The notes: a model not told the origin generated them from the sequence alone. Positions 1 to 12,640 are shown, counted from the stretch's first letter. The stretch: DNA of 64,000 bases from Basidiobolus meristosporus CBS 931.73 (GCA_002104905.1 MCFE01000141.1:62001-126000); one strand, 5' to 3'. Made by a program: numbers and translations.

Positions 1-2471
1 TCTAATGATTAGCAGAAATCAGTGATGTTACATTCTTCAGCTCAGAAAGGCATGTGGCAACTAAGTCAAGGCAGCAGAATCAGAGAAAGTGTGTTGCTCT
101 AAATACTGTAAGAGGCCAGAAACTGATCAATGGTATGCAAAGAGAACCAAGCAGATGTACAACAGAAACCAGAATATGCTAAATATACAATTAGAGTAGA
201 ACAGCTGTTAGTAACAGTACAAATGAGTACAAACAACTGCAGTGATGAGCAGCATATTGACTCTTGAGCATTGCAGCATATAAGTGGTATAGAGGGGTAG
301 CTTGGCTAATTAAGGACTATTCTTGCAACAAAAGCTTACTTGGGAAACAGCTCTGACCTGGAAGATGCTGCTAGCAGTACTGTACAGCTAAACATTAGAG
401 ATATCTTAGTGGCTAACAGAGTAAACTGACTGACATAGTTGATGCACCAGAAATATGTAACAACCTACTCACAGTGTGTAAAGCAATACTGAGCAACTGC
501 AGTTTGTATTTCCCAAGCCCATTTGCTCAGTTTTGAGCCAAAATGGGCAAAATTTGCTTTGGAACTCAGAGATCACAATATATATTATCTACAATTAAAG
601 ATCATTGTACCTGAGTATATTGACACAGTTGAAGCTTATGAAGCTGACTGGTAGGTGGGGCATTGGATGCTGGTATATACAGGGTAGTAGTAAATGTGCA
701 ATTAATGCAAACATCTTGCTTTGCACCTAAATTATTCAAATCTGACTAAGTTGAGTGTCTGTCAGGATGCTCATACAGCCATCAAGCTAGGTAGCATTTC
801 AGGAGCTGTCAATACCACCAATATAATGGCTACTGTGCACTCATGCACATGTGGTCCTATGAGACCATTGTCTTTTGGAACTAAGGAATACTTTTATGGC
901 ATCTGTTGATGACAAGAATTGATATGCCTAGCTGTACTTCCAAAAGTCAAAGAATAAGGCTCTGGAGATATATAAGCACTTCACACACATGAAGATGACA
1001 TTTAAGGGATATACTGTTGTAAGTAGCTGGAAGGTACTGCTCATCTACTGGAATACTGCAACAGACCACTTTTACACATACTCCACAGCAAACAAGTAGT
1101 AGAGTGGGCAAAAAGCATAATTATAGCAATAGGGAGATTTAAACAATATGACAAGGAAACTGAACACATATTCAGGGGTAAGTCTGTTGATACCACATTA
1201 TACATTGAAAATAGATGACAAATAACAGAGCTTTGTAACTCTATCAATGTTGCGGTCAAAACAGGCAAGAAGCCAGAGGTGTAGTACCTCCTGATTATTG
1301 GCAGTGATGTGTTCTGTCACATCCAGGACAAAAAACGCTCAAGATTGGAGCCAAAGTACAGAAAAGGAGTCTTTTATGGTATTGCAAGGATACTCAAGGC
1401 TTAGAGTGTAAGAAGGTAAAATGCTCCAGCTGATAAGGAGCAAGGACATTACATTTGAGGATAATCTGATCTGAAAGTCACCAAGACCATTGGTCAGCTG
1501 CCTACATATGCAATTGCCACTGCTGAAGAGTATATATACCTACTATAGCTAGATATGGACGATAATTCTCTCAGTTCCAGTTCATAATAGAATATCTTAG
1601 TTGGGGGTCCCATCACAATAAGCAATGCTCTTGGATCTTGGTGGTGCACTTTCACTTACTATGAAGAAGCTTATCTGGCCCTGCATGCCCAATCACAAAA
1701 TTCACAACAGGCAATGCAAAGTCTGGATGCTACAATGTTGCCATAGTCTGCTGCTTGAATAATTAAACTAGATCAGTTTAAAGGTGAATCAATCCATTTG
1801 TGGACCCTATCCATATTCTAGTGTAGACTATCAAATCCGTAGTATTAATCAGCATATGAATCAGCAAATCATTGTCACACAGAAATGGGTATATTAAATA
1901 GGTTTTAATTTGGTGATAAAGATGCTATCAAATAAATCTTCAGCCTTGCCTACATGAGGAACAACAATTAGTCAGCACTTGATCAGGCAAAATGTATATA
2001 AGGAACTATATCTATTAGTATAAAGGTCAGCTTGGATAAGTTGCAAGAATGGACCCCTTTGTTCAAGTTGAATACCTTGTTGTTAGGTTGAACAAAAGAG
2101 CTTGCAAGAGAGTGAATTATTGGGGACCTCAGACAATTAGAGAAGCCACCAATGTTGCTGCTGACTAAAACTTGATTATTTTTGGGGTTGCAAAGCCTAC
2201 AGTAACTAATCAGAAAGGCTGCAATCACTATGAAAGAAGACAATGAGAGACATAGCCAATGGAAATAGATGCTATGCAAAAGCATCCTGTCTGGGAATAA
2301 TACAAGAAGATAGGACTTTATTATGATTGCCACCAGTAAGGGCATAACCCACATTGCTGCTCTTTAATAACAAATAGTCAGCAGTTAACAAGAATTTTCA
2401 GCCATGTCAAACACCTTGAGCATAGTAATATGAAGTAATAACTTGAAGATAACTTTAAACTCACCTCCCAT
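1..2471. other. AT-rich decayed repeat DNA without a recognisable gene
   Basis: No open frame longer than about 120 codons occurs and none has a motif I recognise. The composition matches the transposon remnants that follow. The part near 1,800-2,012 is shared with 4,275-4,488, which places it inside an old repeat. It is probably the 5' part of the decayed Ty3/Gypsy-like element whose protease begins near 2,570, but I see no LTR or gag motif that proves this. Confidence 0.4.
1800..2012 (+). repeat. Direct repeat copy 1 (old retroelement internal sequence)
   Basis: This stretch aligns, with many substitutions, to 4,275-4,488. Shared stretches include GTAGTATTA, AGTCAGCA.TTGATC and an AAGGA(A/G)CT end. 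Both copies have the same orientation and are about 2.4 kb apart. They probably represent two copies of the same retroelement region on either side of the Gypsy protease/integrase remnant. The coding function was not recognised. Confidence 0.5.
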
Positions 2472-3620
2472 ATGACAGAAGAATACTTATTGCAAATGTC
2501 CTTAAGCTCAGGAATGCTTTTATACTGGAAGAGAGTACTCAATGGAATACAAGCAAAGTTCATGATTGACTTAGGAGCAACACATCAGTACATGTCAGAG
2601 TTGTTTTGCTTGAATACTCCTATTAACTTGGAGCCTATAAAATTTGCTTTGGTCACAACAGCTCATAGGAACTGTCATATAATCAACTGTTTTACTCTGC
2701 ATGTAAAAATGAAGATCAGTGGCTATGAAGAGGACCTACATGCCCATATAGTTTGGAACTGCAAGTTTGACCTGGTACTTGGAAAGACCTGGCTATTTTG
2801 CTGCAATTCATCATCAACTGGAGAGCCTATTAGACTGGAATCCAAAAGGACAACAAGACCATTGAGTCATAACCTGCAGACTGAATTGCAGCTTGGTCAA
2901 TTCCAGTATGCTTCATGCAAGTAAACTTAGCAAGAAACAGTTTGATAGAGCACTAAGGAACCTGGATGAACAAGCCATTCCTGATCAGGTGGCTAGATTT
3001 ATCTAGCAGATAATTCAAGATGAAGCCAACAGGTTTGTAGTGCAGGATGAAACACTGCTAAAACACTGATGAAAGCCCTATTAGTTATTGCTCCTACATT
3101 ATTTGCCTGGGATTAGTACATTAGCCTTTCAATGAATCTGGACATCTTGGAATTGAAGGAACCTATGGCCTTGTGAAACAAGGAGCATGGTTGACCAGAA
3201 TGCAACAAGCTAGTGAAAAGCCAGTGAAACATGCTTTGACTGCAAAGTTAACCAAGACCAACAACTAATTATTGCCAAACTTGTTCTCTCAGAACTTGTG
3301 AGTCCCAAAGTGATATCAAGAATTGGCTTTGTTGGAAGACTGCCCACCACTGAGTATGCAATGGGTGGACCCTGGTAGCAGATGACCATTCCATTAAATA
3401 GCTAGTTGCAAAAGCTCCACCAGTAGCCAGTGAGCAAGAAGCTGCAAGTTCTATCCACTATGGTATCCTGATGAAGGTTGGATGCCCTGAGTAAGTTCTA
3501 TATGACAGAGGAGCAAATGATGTGGCAAAGACATTGAAACTTACCCAGAAATACAGTAGATCATACACTTGAAGACTTTGGCATCTCACCCAGCAAGCAA
3601 TAGAGCCACCAAGCATATTA
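2472..3620 (+). pseudogene. Decayed Ty3/Gypsy polyprotein: retropepsin followed by integrase
   Basis: The open frame 2,472-2,924 carries a retropepsin-like segment. IDLGATHQYMSE replaces the usual IDSGATH, so the active-site triplet is damaged, and about 55 residues later DLVLGKTWL matches the family's D(I/L)(I/V)LG..WL motif. Downstream, in broken frames, NESGHLGIEGTY and GLVKQGAW (about 3,130-3,190) resemble the HHCC zinc domain of a Gypsy integrase. YDRGANDVAKTLK (about 3,500-3,545) resembles the SDRG motif around the second catalytic Asp of the integrase core. No RT or RNase H motif lies between protease and integrase, so about 1.5 kb of pol seems lost. Frameshifts and stops make it non-functional. 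Confidence 0.6.
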
Positions 3621-4274
3621 ATTGTTTATTAAGAGAAGTGCTAACTGAGTATGCATATGGAGCTTGTAATAGATGGGATCAGTAAACAGATCAAGAGCCA
3701 TTGGCCTGCCAAATTAAAGTGCACATCACCACTCAAACAATGGCTATTATACTTAGTGGATAGATGTGGGCCTAGTGTTGCTGGAGATCTTAAATAGCCA
3801 AGGATTACAGAAGCTTTGTACTACAAACTCAGATAACCAAGTAGATGCCAACAACTGGAACACATTTTTCATAAGGCACAGATTCAAGTGTCCAAAGTTG
3901 CAGTAAAGATAAAAACAAGACTTGATATGACTATAATTTCATAAATATTGACAGCTGGAAGTTTGTACTGCTGACATGCAACACCTAAGGAAACTTGAGT
4001 AATAATTGACAGGACCACTTAAGAACATCAGATAATGACCATTTGAGACTTATCATCCAGTGGATAAATTAGGGAACATAAAGTAAGATTTTGTCTATAG
4101 TGACAAACTTGAGTTTGGATTACCTGCCAGTAATTCTTAACAGTACAAATGCTGCTATTACAAGAAAGGGATCTAGGAGAACTCTCTCAGCTCTAGCACA
4201 GGAGAATGCTATGAGTTGCCACTTGAATGTTTAAATTCAATTTTTTTAGTAAAATCAACTAGTTGTTTGGTGGG

Positions 4275-4488
4275 CCAGTGAGAGTATCAAGTTATTTATC
4301 AAGTCAGTAGTATTAGTTGGCAGATGTATCAGCAATCCCTTATCAGTCAGAGTTGGATATACTAAGTAGGCTCCAATTGGGTAATGACAAGGCAATCAAA
4401 TGTGTCATCAAGCAAAACCTACATTAGAAAATGCAGTTAGTCAGCATTTGATCTAACAAAATATTTACAAGGAGCTGCTACAACATCA
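4275..4488 (+). repeat. Direct repeat copy 2
   Basis: This is the second copy of the segment at 1,800-2,012, in the same orientation and clearly diverged. It ends just before the minus-strand Copia remnant begins. Confidence 0.5.
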
Positions 4489-4529
4489 GTCACTATCAGT
4501 TGAAATCTTGGTAAGCACAATAGTTGCTA

Positions 4530-6640
4530 TATCCCTATTCCTTTACAGCTCTTACACCAGGTCTTGTAAAAGTGGTGTGGCAAATATTTCTGCAATCATT
4601 TTATCCGGTGAACAGTAAGCTGAGTTATTTTTCTGTAGTATCAAATATGATATATTGTCAAATATCTATGTGTTTAGTTCCAGCATAAAAAGTTGCATTT
4701 CTATCTGATTGTTTACTTCACAGCTTATCTCAGAATAGCATAACAGGGGGATTTTGACTTAAGCCAAACTCACCAAAGTACTTTGTTAGCCATGTTGCAT
4801 CTTGTGTATTTTTGCAGCCTGCCATAAACTCTTCTTTGGTGAAAGAAAGTGCTACAGTATATTGCTTTCTTGAGCTCCATGATATTGTGTCTTTGCAGTC
4901 AAGAAAGAAAGGTGGGTCCTGTGGTCCCCACTCAGCATTTGGGCACCTTACAAGAACCTGTTCTGAGTCTTCATTGATCTATCTTTGGCAGATATAAGCA
5001 GCTCCTCTGGGTATCCCATGCTCTGCTCAAGTACTGCAAAATAAATAGATCCATAGTTCTGGTTGTGCTGACTGAAAATCCCACTGAATAAAAGAAACCT
5101 GCACATGTTCCAAGCATGATATGCACCAGAATCCTGATTGCAGATCAGTATGGGAACACTGGGCTTTCAGATAACACCAAGCTCTCTTGATATGGTTAAA
5201 GCTTCAACAAGCTGAGATTAGTATCCATCAAAGTAGCTGCCAGTTTGAAGCCATCCATTTGGTACTCCTTGGGTATATGTGGTATATGTTTAGACAGGCT
5301 TAGGGTGATAATCTGGGTACTCTTTTCCATGACAAGCTTAATCCCCAAATATCTATTATGCTCTCCAAGATTTTATATTTTGGACTCCTAAGATAGGTAG
5401 GATTTAATAACTTCTATTGTGACTTCATTATTGATGTGTAAGATAAGATCATCCACATATAGAGCAAGTAGAGCTGGGTTTTCTTTGGTTGGGCTTACAG
5501 TAGATTCAATAGTTGGCAATACATCTCTGGAGGCTCAGCAATTCCCAATCAGAGTTTATCTTTCAATTCAGGGCACTCAATGATTGCTTAGACTATATAG
5601 AAGTTTGTTAAGCTTTCAGACCAGCTGGGTGGCTATCTTGGTCAACAGGCCTATCAGGCTGATGAGTGTACACAACCTCATCAAGTTCTCAACTCAAGAT
5701 GACATTTATACATCCATCTGATAATTAAACTTTTATTGGGCTGCAGGAGCCAACCATAGTCTGGAGGAATTAAGCTTAGCTACCAATACAAAAACTTCAG
5801 CGTAGTCCAGTCCTTTGATCTAAGTGTATCCTCTGGACACAAGTCTTGCCCTACATCTTTCAACTGTACCAACAGTGTAATATCATCTCTTGAAGACCCA
5901 TCTGAATCCAATCCATCATTGGTTAATTGGCCATTTGATCAATCCCCAGGATAGATTTCCAACAGAGCCTGATACCCCTCCAAAATTGCAGATCTCCAAA
6001 GCTTTGTCTGAGAGCTACAGATGGCCTATTCTACAGTCTGAGGCTAATTGAATTGGACTGAATAGGCACAAGCTCAGTTTGTCCTCTCATTGATATAATG
6101 ATTTGGGCTATTTATAGTGAGTTTAGATCTCCTGCCATTCAATAGGGATATGATCCCTTCTGGGATGCTCAAGGGCACTAAATTAGGCTGAATTATGATT
6201 GCAGAGTCCTCCAGAATAGAAATGGTTTTATTATCTTGCTCTGAATCAAGTTTCACTATATTTGGACTTCAGATGCACCTTTTCATCCACAAATATCACT
6301 TTTGTGGATATCTTAAGCCTTAGGCAATAAGCACATCCCAGGACCTGAGTGCTTCTTGCGTTGGGATTACCAAGTCTGTATGCCTTACTCATACTGCAAT
6401 TGTACAGAATGTGGATTTAAATTCTTCTGCTCAAATATTATCTGTTTTTCAGGTAGTTTCTATGCATATGCTGTGCAATCAAATATTTTTATGTGCACTG
6501 CACATGGTTTGCATTTTGTGCCATACTCAAAAAGGAGTAGAATTACAAAGCTTCCTGCTATAAACCTTGTTTCAAGATATACAGCTGAAGCAAATGACTC
6601 TGTCCATAAGTCATAGAATAATTTTTGCTCATCACCTATG
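4530..6640 (-). mobile_element. Highly decayed Ty1/copia remnant (RNase H to integrase C-terminus)
   Basis: Read on the minus strand, this aligns throughout with the better-preserved Copia copies at 25,319-28,560. RNase H (the KHIDI and ADIF regions) lies near 4,540-5,100, RT near 5,150-5,900, the linker near 6,000-6,300, and the integrase C-terminal part near 6,340-6,640. Stops and indels are frequent, and only short open frames survive, such as 6,074-6,256. Neither LTR is attached. It is the most diverged copy of the family in the window and so probably the oldest. Confidence 0.65.
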
Positions 6641-6648
6641 TACCTTCC

Positions 6649-6740
6649 TGTTGTAATTATTAAGTTATCACCTGAATATTCTTGCTAACTTACTCACATA
6701 GATCTTATTATTTGATTAGCATTCTGTCCTGACCAGATTC
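6649..6740 (+). repeat. 5' fragment of LTR family B
   Basis: It starts TGTTGTAATTATTAAG and matches the first ~90 bp of the complete family-B LTR at 11,486-11,834, then stops abruptly. It abuts the integrase part of the Copia remnant on its left. Confidence 0.6.
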
Positions 6741-7054
6741 TATTGTGTTGTATTATGATTAGTTTGGGGCTTGTTCTACAATGTAGAGGCTAATCAACAA
6801 TATACAACAACTTCCAGTATGCTAATACTAAAATAGTTTATTGGTAGTTAGATATACCGATAGAAGATATAACTTTCACTAATTTCCTCAATCTTGGGCT
6901 CAAAATATACTGTAGGCCGTGTTTATCACTTCTACAACAGTGTTCTGACCTTCTGTTGACTAATGGGCTTATTTACTTTTATAGTAACTTTTCCTTATTT
7001 GGAAGTCACTTTCCTTTCTGAGAAAATATTTCCTAATATGGAAATTCTGAACTC
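6741..7054. other. No feature seen
   Basis: AT-rich sequence between an LTR fragment and the minisatellite. No open frame, motif or repeat was recognised. Confidence 0.4.
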
Positions 7055-7310
7055 CCCTTTAACCTAAAGGGGTGTGTTGTAGAAGTCTCTAAAGGGGTCT
7101 TTAGACCTAAAGGGGTGTCTAAAGGGGTGTCTAAAGGGGTGTCTTTAGAGTAAAGGGGCTTCTTGTAGTGGTCTCTAAAGTGGACTTTACACTAAAGGGG
7201 TGCCTAAAGGGGCTTCTTTAGAGTAAAGGGGTTTCTTAAAGGGGTCTCTAAAGGGGTCTTTAGACTAAAGGGGTGTCTTTAGAGTAAAGGGGTTTCTTAG
7301 AGGGTACTTT
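7055..7310. repeat. G-rich minisatellite, unit roughly AAAGGGGTGTCT
   Basis: About fifteen degenerate copies of a 9-13 bp unit built on TAAAGGGG, followed by TGTCT, TCTTTAGA or TTTCT. The repeats are out of phase with 3, and no open frame spans them. The block stands out from the AT-rich surroundings because of its regular GGGG runs. It is not a canonical telomere repeat. Confidence 0.85.
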
Positions 7311-7982
7311 TCCGACAGAAAAGTGGTAGTTTCTTGTAGAACTTAGATTGGATTCTTGCGAGCTTTGCAGTCTCTTTACTGATGTAGTACTGATCAAAGT
7401 CAGAATACTCAACAGTGCAAGTGATGCAGGGGAAGTCTTATAACCTTTAAACTTGTAATTGTAGTGTGGAGATTCTGGAAAGAGAGGCTCTCTCTTTATT
7501 TTTCAGCTGGGGAAGTCATATATATGAAAATCTTGAAGGATCAAAGTTTTTGGGCGATTGCGCAAGCAATACATGTGATACAAAGCCAAAATTTGCAGTG
7601 GCGCAGATCGGATATAGGCGCAGCACCTGTGAAAATTTCACGTGATTTGATTGGCTGGTTCAAAAGTTACACGCAATTAAAGTCACCATAGTAATCCTAG
7701 CAATAAGGCATAGTATATATAATAGTTGGACTCTTTTGGTCATAACTCCTTAAGTACTGCTTCAAATGAGCTGTAATTTGCAACATGTGTTGGCTACTAA
7801 GTGTTCTGTATGACATAATATTCTTGGGCGGATTGCTTGTCAGGGTCTGGAGCATTTGTTCATCAAGGTTGGAAATTCTTGATCTTTCACTTGTGTGTTA
7901 CAATAGCAAAAAAAACAAAATAAAGAAATGAGTGCAATATTGGTTTAGAGATATTGTAGTAATGGAATACTTTCCATTACCA
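7311..7982. other. No gene recognised
   Basis: AT-rich DNA between the minisatellite and an LTR-B fragment. The open frame 7,464-7,691 has no recognisable motif and is probably chance. Confidence 0.4.
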
Positions 7983-8242
7983 CAATTCCTTGTCAGGATT
8001 GACTTGGAATATTTTCACCAAATTATCAGGTATCCAGATTATGATCTTTCTCAAAGTTGTCCAAAAGCCTGCAAACTTTACACACATATTCTTGGGACCT
8101 TGCTTAACAGACTCTACATATTTGTTTGCTCTGCTTTATCAAAATTATAAATACTATACTTTTGATCAATAAATCTACAAGTAAATAACATATAAATCCT
8201 CTAGTTCTCCACATCACCCAATACTCTTCAAAAATTGCAACA
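7983..8242 (+). repeat. 3' part of an LTR-B copy with downstream primer-binding site
   Basis: This aligns with the last ~260 bp of the LTR at 11,486-11,834 and also, more distantly, with the main Copia LTR. It ends ATTGCAACA. The next bases, GGCTATGAGCCCC (8,243-8,255), match the primer-binding site of the main family, GGTTATGAGCCCC, and contain the gag start codon. Recognisable gag sequence fades within about 50 bp. Confidence 0.65.
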
Positions 8243-8461
8243 GGCTATGAGCCCCCAGCTTGCTGCTCTTTTGGTCTCTACTTTGCCTTGGATCCTTTTT
8301 TGCCAGTCTGGAGAACAGCTTTCCGCACCATTGCTCTGCTAAAGTTAGAGAAGGCTACAGCTGCTTATAGGACTTTGTCCATGAGGATGTTGCTGTGGAG
8401 AAGAAGGCCTTTTCCATAAAAAGACTCATTCATTAACTACTCAAGCTAGTTATGAAGGAGC

Positions 8462-8830
8462 TGTTGCAATTTAAGAAGTGATTTGGATATAAGGAAATTA
8501 TCAAGGAATAGTGCTAATGCTTGAACTGTTGTTTATTAATAAAGAAGCTCAGTATTTATACCCTTGTAGAAGTAATACAGCTGTAACACCAAGTAAGGAG
8601 GGTTTCTCAATATTCAGGAGCTTTCTGTAAAAGTTTCAGGGTTAGTACATAATAGTTAGTATAAATGCTAATTTGATCCTGACTGTAGGGGAATAATCAT
8701 AGGATCATAGATCTGAAGAAAGTGGCAAAGTTAGAACTGTAAACTAGTCCCACAGTGACCAAGACTAGTCCAGAATTGTTAAGTAAATTTTTAGCTGCAG
8801 AATGATACCAAATAGCTCAATATTTCAACA
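8462..8830 (-). repeat. LTR family C, minus orientation (left arm of inverted pair)
   Basis: On the minus strand it begins TGTTGAAATA and ends AATTGCAACA, 369 bp. It is an imperfect reverse complement of 9,925-10,293. Similarity continues a little past the CA end in both copies, so each arm keeps some retroelement internal sequence on its outer side. Confidence 0.7.
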
Positions 8831-9924
8831 GGAGAGTCTTACAAGCTGCATGTAAATATGCCAATAAATAGAGTACATTGGTTCTCTACCACTACCAAAG
8901 AAAATTGCATAATTCCAGCAACTGAGGGTCCAGATCTACAATTAAATATAATGCTAAATGTATTTGCATAGCCTCAATTGACTGTTGGATGAACCTTTGC
9001 ATAGGATACTATCCTGAATTGCAAAAAAAATGGATCATTAATAAATGATTACTGGAGGAAGATCTTACCCAATATGTTGCCACTCAGAGTAAAACTGAGA
9101 TTGCATATACTGGAGCTGCTAGATGCTACTTTGGGCTACCTATTAATAGAAAGATATCTCAGAAGCCAGCTCCCTCAACTGTAAGGATCACTCTGTTTAA
9201 GTCCCAAAACAGTGGGAGAAATTATTAGACAAATTTAGCAAAGTAAACTCAGGAATACTATACAACCAGCCTGAAAGAGTGAAGCAAATGATTGCAAGCC
9301 TGATAGGTGTAAACAGCCAAGCAACAGTTGGCCAGTATACCACTGCAAGCCTGATAGGAGTAAACAACCAAGCAACAGTTGGCCAGTATACAACTACAAG
9401 CCACTCAGAGGATAACCTTGTACTTTTTACTTGTTATATATATGTCACTTATTACAATGGGAGAAAACGCTTGGTGACATGTGATTCTCTGGATCAGATC
9501 AAAAGAAGTGTGATTGACCAAGTTATTGCCAAGCTCTGCAACTCAAAAAGCTGATGTATCAGAGTCTGTTGCCAAAGCACTAATGAAATTAGCTTTCAGA
9601 TGTAGTTTACTTGATCAAATTGGGACAAATCTATCAATCGTTATGATTGATCTTCATGGATGCTGATCTTGATTATATCACTCTCAAATAGTCAAATATT
9701 CTAAATAAATGATGTCATGAGGGGTACTATGCTCAAACATACCATGGTCCCACCTGTAAGGAAGTTCAGAACCATCCCACAAAAGGAACTTCCCTTGGAT
9801 CATCAGCAGAAAAAGTAAAAGATGAAAAAATGGGAAAATACTACCACCACAAATCAGAGTACTTCCCAAATGGAGCCAAATCCTATCTAGGCTATGTTTG
9901 GACTATCTGACTATGCAGATATAT
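8831..9924. other. Spacer between head-to-head LTR-C copies
   Basis: About 1.1 kb without a recognised coding domain. It contains a 51-bp tandem duplication at 9,294-9,395. The open frame 9,279-9,554 spans this duplication and codes two copies of a 17-residue segment (ASLIGVN.QATVGQYTT), but no family was recognised. Confidence 0.4.
9294..9395 (+). repeat. Tandem duplication, 2 x 51 bp
   Basis: Two adjacent 51-bp copies beginning GCAAGCCTGATAGG, with only a few differences. The unit length is a multiple of 3, so the open frame runs through both copies. Confidence 0.85.
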
Positions 9925-10293
9925 TGCTGAAACATAGGACTATTTGGTATCATTCAGCAGCTGAACATTTACTTAGCAATTCTATCCTAATCTTGGTCAC
10001 TCTAGGACTTATTTGCAGCCCCAGCTTAGCCAGTTTCTTGACATCTATGATCATATGATTATTCCCATATAGTGAATATCAAATTAACACTTTTTACCAA
10101 ACTTTATATACTAACCCTGAAACTGTAACAGAATGCTCTTGAATGTGAAGAAGCCCTCCTTACCTAGTTTTACAGCTGTATTGCTTCTACAAAGGTATAA
10201 ATACTGATCCTCTTTATGAATAAACAATAGTTCAACTATTAGCACTATATCTTGATAAATCCCTATATCCAAATTACTTCTTAAATTCCAACA
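9925..10293 (+). repeat. LTR family C, plus orientation (right arm of inverted pair)
   Basis: It begins TGCTGAAACATAGG and ends AATTCCAACA, 369 bp, the same length as the inverted partner at 8,462-8,830. An ATAAACAATAG stretch near 10,220 could be a poly(A) signal. Confidence 0.7.
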
Positions 10294-11374
10294 TATGCTT
10301 CATGAACCCTCTTGTACAAATTTCCCAAGCCAGAAACCCCAGAAGAGCCTTGAAACTTCAGCAGGATCTGTCAGATATTGTAGCATATATTGCAGCTGAT
10401 TATTAAATACAAAAGTCTTGATGTCTACTGTCTATGGAGCTGAAAGAAAAAGATGTAATGGTCAACTGGATGGTTTTTGTGGATTCTGAAGACACTGAGA
10501 AGCTCAGCTAGTGTTGCATAGCAAGCTCAAGGTTGAAAATAACTATCAGGAGAATAAGAACAATCATAGCTTCTGTCAAGGTGAATCTCACTTCTGGAAA
10601 AGCCCCAATCTCTAATCTACAAGTATATGCTTATAAGACAAAAGCAGCTACATCAGTCCATATCAGTAGTAGCACCATAAAGAGAGCTGTTAAATAACCA
10701 ATGGTACTTTCTGATACCAAACTAGGAGAAGTCAAGGAGCAAATGGACATTGAATCTACTGTAGATGAAGTAATCTATTAAAAGAAAGTTATTGCTACTA
10801 AAGGAAGACAAAGATGACTACTCTTGATCATATTTGTAGGCCTTAATCACTAAACAGACGTTGTTCAAGTGGGAGCTGGCCATCTCTGCCCAGAGTTGAG
10901 CAAAAACCTTTTTTTTAGCCATGTTGTATGTGCCATGACGTCAAGAAATGCGGATAATCTGCATCAGGTGTAAACAAAAAAATCTTAACTTGGCCCAATA
11001 TAGTTCATCTCTTTTACCTTGTATAGAGTCTATATGATGGAAGTGACTATCTCTGAGTCTAATATGGCCATACAGTGAAGTTGACTTTTGCCTGGAAATA
11101 AGGAAGCTCCAGATCAGCTGTAAATGACAAAACCTTTACTTCAACAAGTGTCAGCCAATTTTGCTCAAATAAGAAGCATTGAATTGCCCAGAGGCTGTAA
11201 TTTTTGATTGCAATCTGACAGTTAGACTCAGATTACTGTTCAAGCCTGTTCAACTGATGAAAGCAATGATTAGTATTTTGATCAGATCATTCCAATTCTG
11301 TGGAGTACTATCAATTAGATAAGCACATTGCGTTACAAGTTTCTTATTCAATTAAGTTGAACACAAATGCACAC
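10294..11374. other. AT-rich repeat-like DNA, nothing recognised
   Basis: No open frame with a recognisable motif. The first bases after the LTR are probably internal sequence of the LTR-C element. Confidence 0.35.
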
Positions 11375-12400
11375 ACTGTTGAATAATATATCAGTCCTGT
11401 ATGCAACACAGTTAAATCTTATACTCTTATTACAGAGTGCACATTTTGGGTATTTTTTACTCATGAATACTTTGTTGAGAGCAAGTGTTCTAATTATTAA
11501 GTTGTCACCTAAATATTCATACTGGCATAGTCACATAGATCTTATTCATTGATTAGCATTCTGTCCTGACCAAACTTCTTATTTGGATTTACCTAAAATA
11601 TTTTCACCAAATTAGCAGGTACTCAGAGTATGATCTTTCTGAAAGTTGTCCAAAAGCCCCCTTACTTTGCTCACATATTCTTGGGACCTTCCTTAACAAA
11701 CTCCACATATTTGTTTTCTCTGCTTCATCAAGATTATAAGTACCATGCTATTGATCAATAAATCTGCAAGTCAATAATATGTAAATCCTATAGTATTCCA
11801 CATCACTTTCAATACTCCTCAGAATATTGCAACACTTTCGATATCAGCTATTTTTCTATGCACACATTCACACAGCTCATTTTGCTGTGGGGAGTATTGT
11901 TTACTATTTTTTGCTCTATTTGTTAATTTTGCATAAATGAGTGAGAGTTCCAAACTCTATCCATTACAATAGTTGGATGTAATTTCCTGATTTTTCCCTA
12001 GTTTCTGTCTTTGTTGTTATTTGAACCCCTTGAGCTAAGACTGTGTCTTACTTTTCTTTCCATTAAGTGGACCTGCTAGAGATGATCAAATACTTTAACC
12101 TGCTTAAGGATTACTTTAGCATAGGCTAACACAGAATGGGGTGATTTGGATCTAGTTTTGTCTTTGTTTTGATTGACCCAGAGCTCTTCTGCAGTGGTCT
12201 GACTTGTTTCCTATATAGGTGGTCCTCACAGTACTCCAAATTTGTGGGGATGAATTTTTACTCCAGAATATAGCTGATCTTTGGTCATTTTGCGGAAATA
12301 ACCAGAATGATATGTCCAGATCATATGTGTCAAGCAGTTGTGTTTCATCACCCACGTCATTTATTTTGACTTCTAAATATAATGGAGTATTTTTCAGGCC
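11375..12400 (-). mobile_element. Decayed Ty1/copia remnant (integrase and GAG-pre-integrase)
   Basis: Read on the minus strand, 11,850-12,395 aligns with the integrase and pre-integrase parts of the family. Near 11,875-11,910 is a counterpart of the VPYSPQQNG motif, near 12,100-12,200 the start of the integrase core, and near 12,260-12,390 the LWHRRLGH region. The short part before 11,486 weakly matches the integrase C-terminal region, which suggests that the LTR at 11,486-11,834 interrupts the same copy. Many stops are present. Confidence 0.6.
11486..11834 (+). repeat. Complete solo LTR of family B inside a Copia remnant
   Basis: 349 bp, beginning TGTTCTAATT and ending ATTGCAACA. Its 3' two thirds resemble the main Copia LTR (same length, shared CACATATTCTTGGGACCTTC stretch), so family B is a sister lineage. 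Both sides are minus-strand Copia sequence. The flanking pentamers GCAAG and CTTTC do not match, so the target duplication has decayed or one border is rearranged. Confidence 0.7.
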
Positions 12401-12406
12401 ATATTT

Positions 12407-12640
12407 GACTTGTTCCATTGTACTGTGCCAGCATGCATGGTGCAATCCATGGTCTCTAAGAGCAATTGGGTGCAATATTATAGCAACCAGTAGTCAGGAT
12501 TGCTCTTGGACAATTTTGCACCATGTTGGACAATCTTGCACACTATGGCGCAATCAGACACAATGAGGTTGGCATGGATGATTGTGCCAACATGTAAAGT
12601 TTACATCATGTGCGCAATCCAATACCACTATAATGGTAGG
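12407..12640 (+). mobile_element. Possible one-ended member of the GACTTGTT foldback family
   Basis: GACTTGTTCCATTG at 12,407 is identical to the left end of the element at 33,417 and interrupts the pre-integrase part of a Copia remnant, as the other members interrupt Copia copies. The following ~230 bp contain repeated TGCACC/GTGCCA-like motifs similar to those in the complete elements. No matching AACAAGTC end with Copia sequence beyond it was found, so the right border is unknown. Confidence 0.4.
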
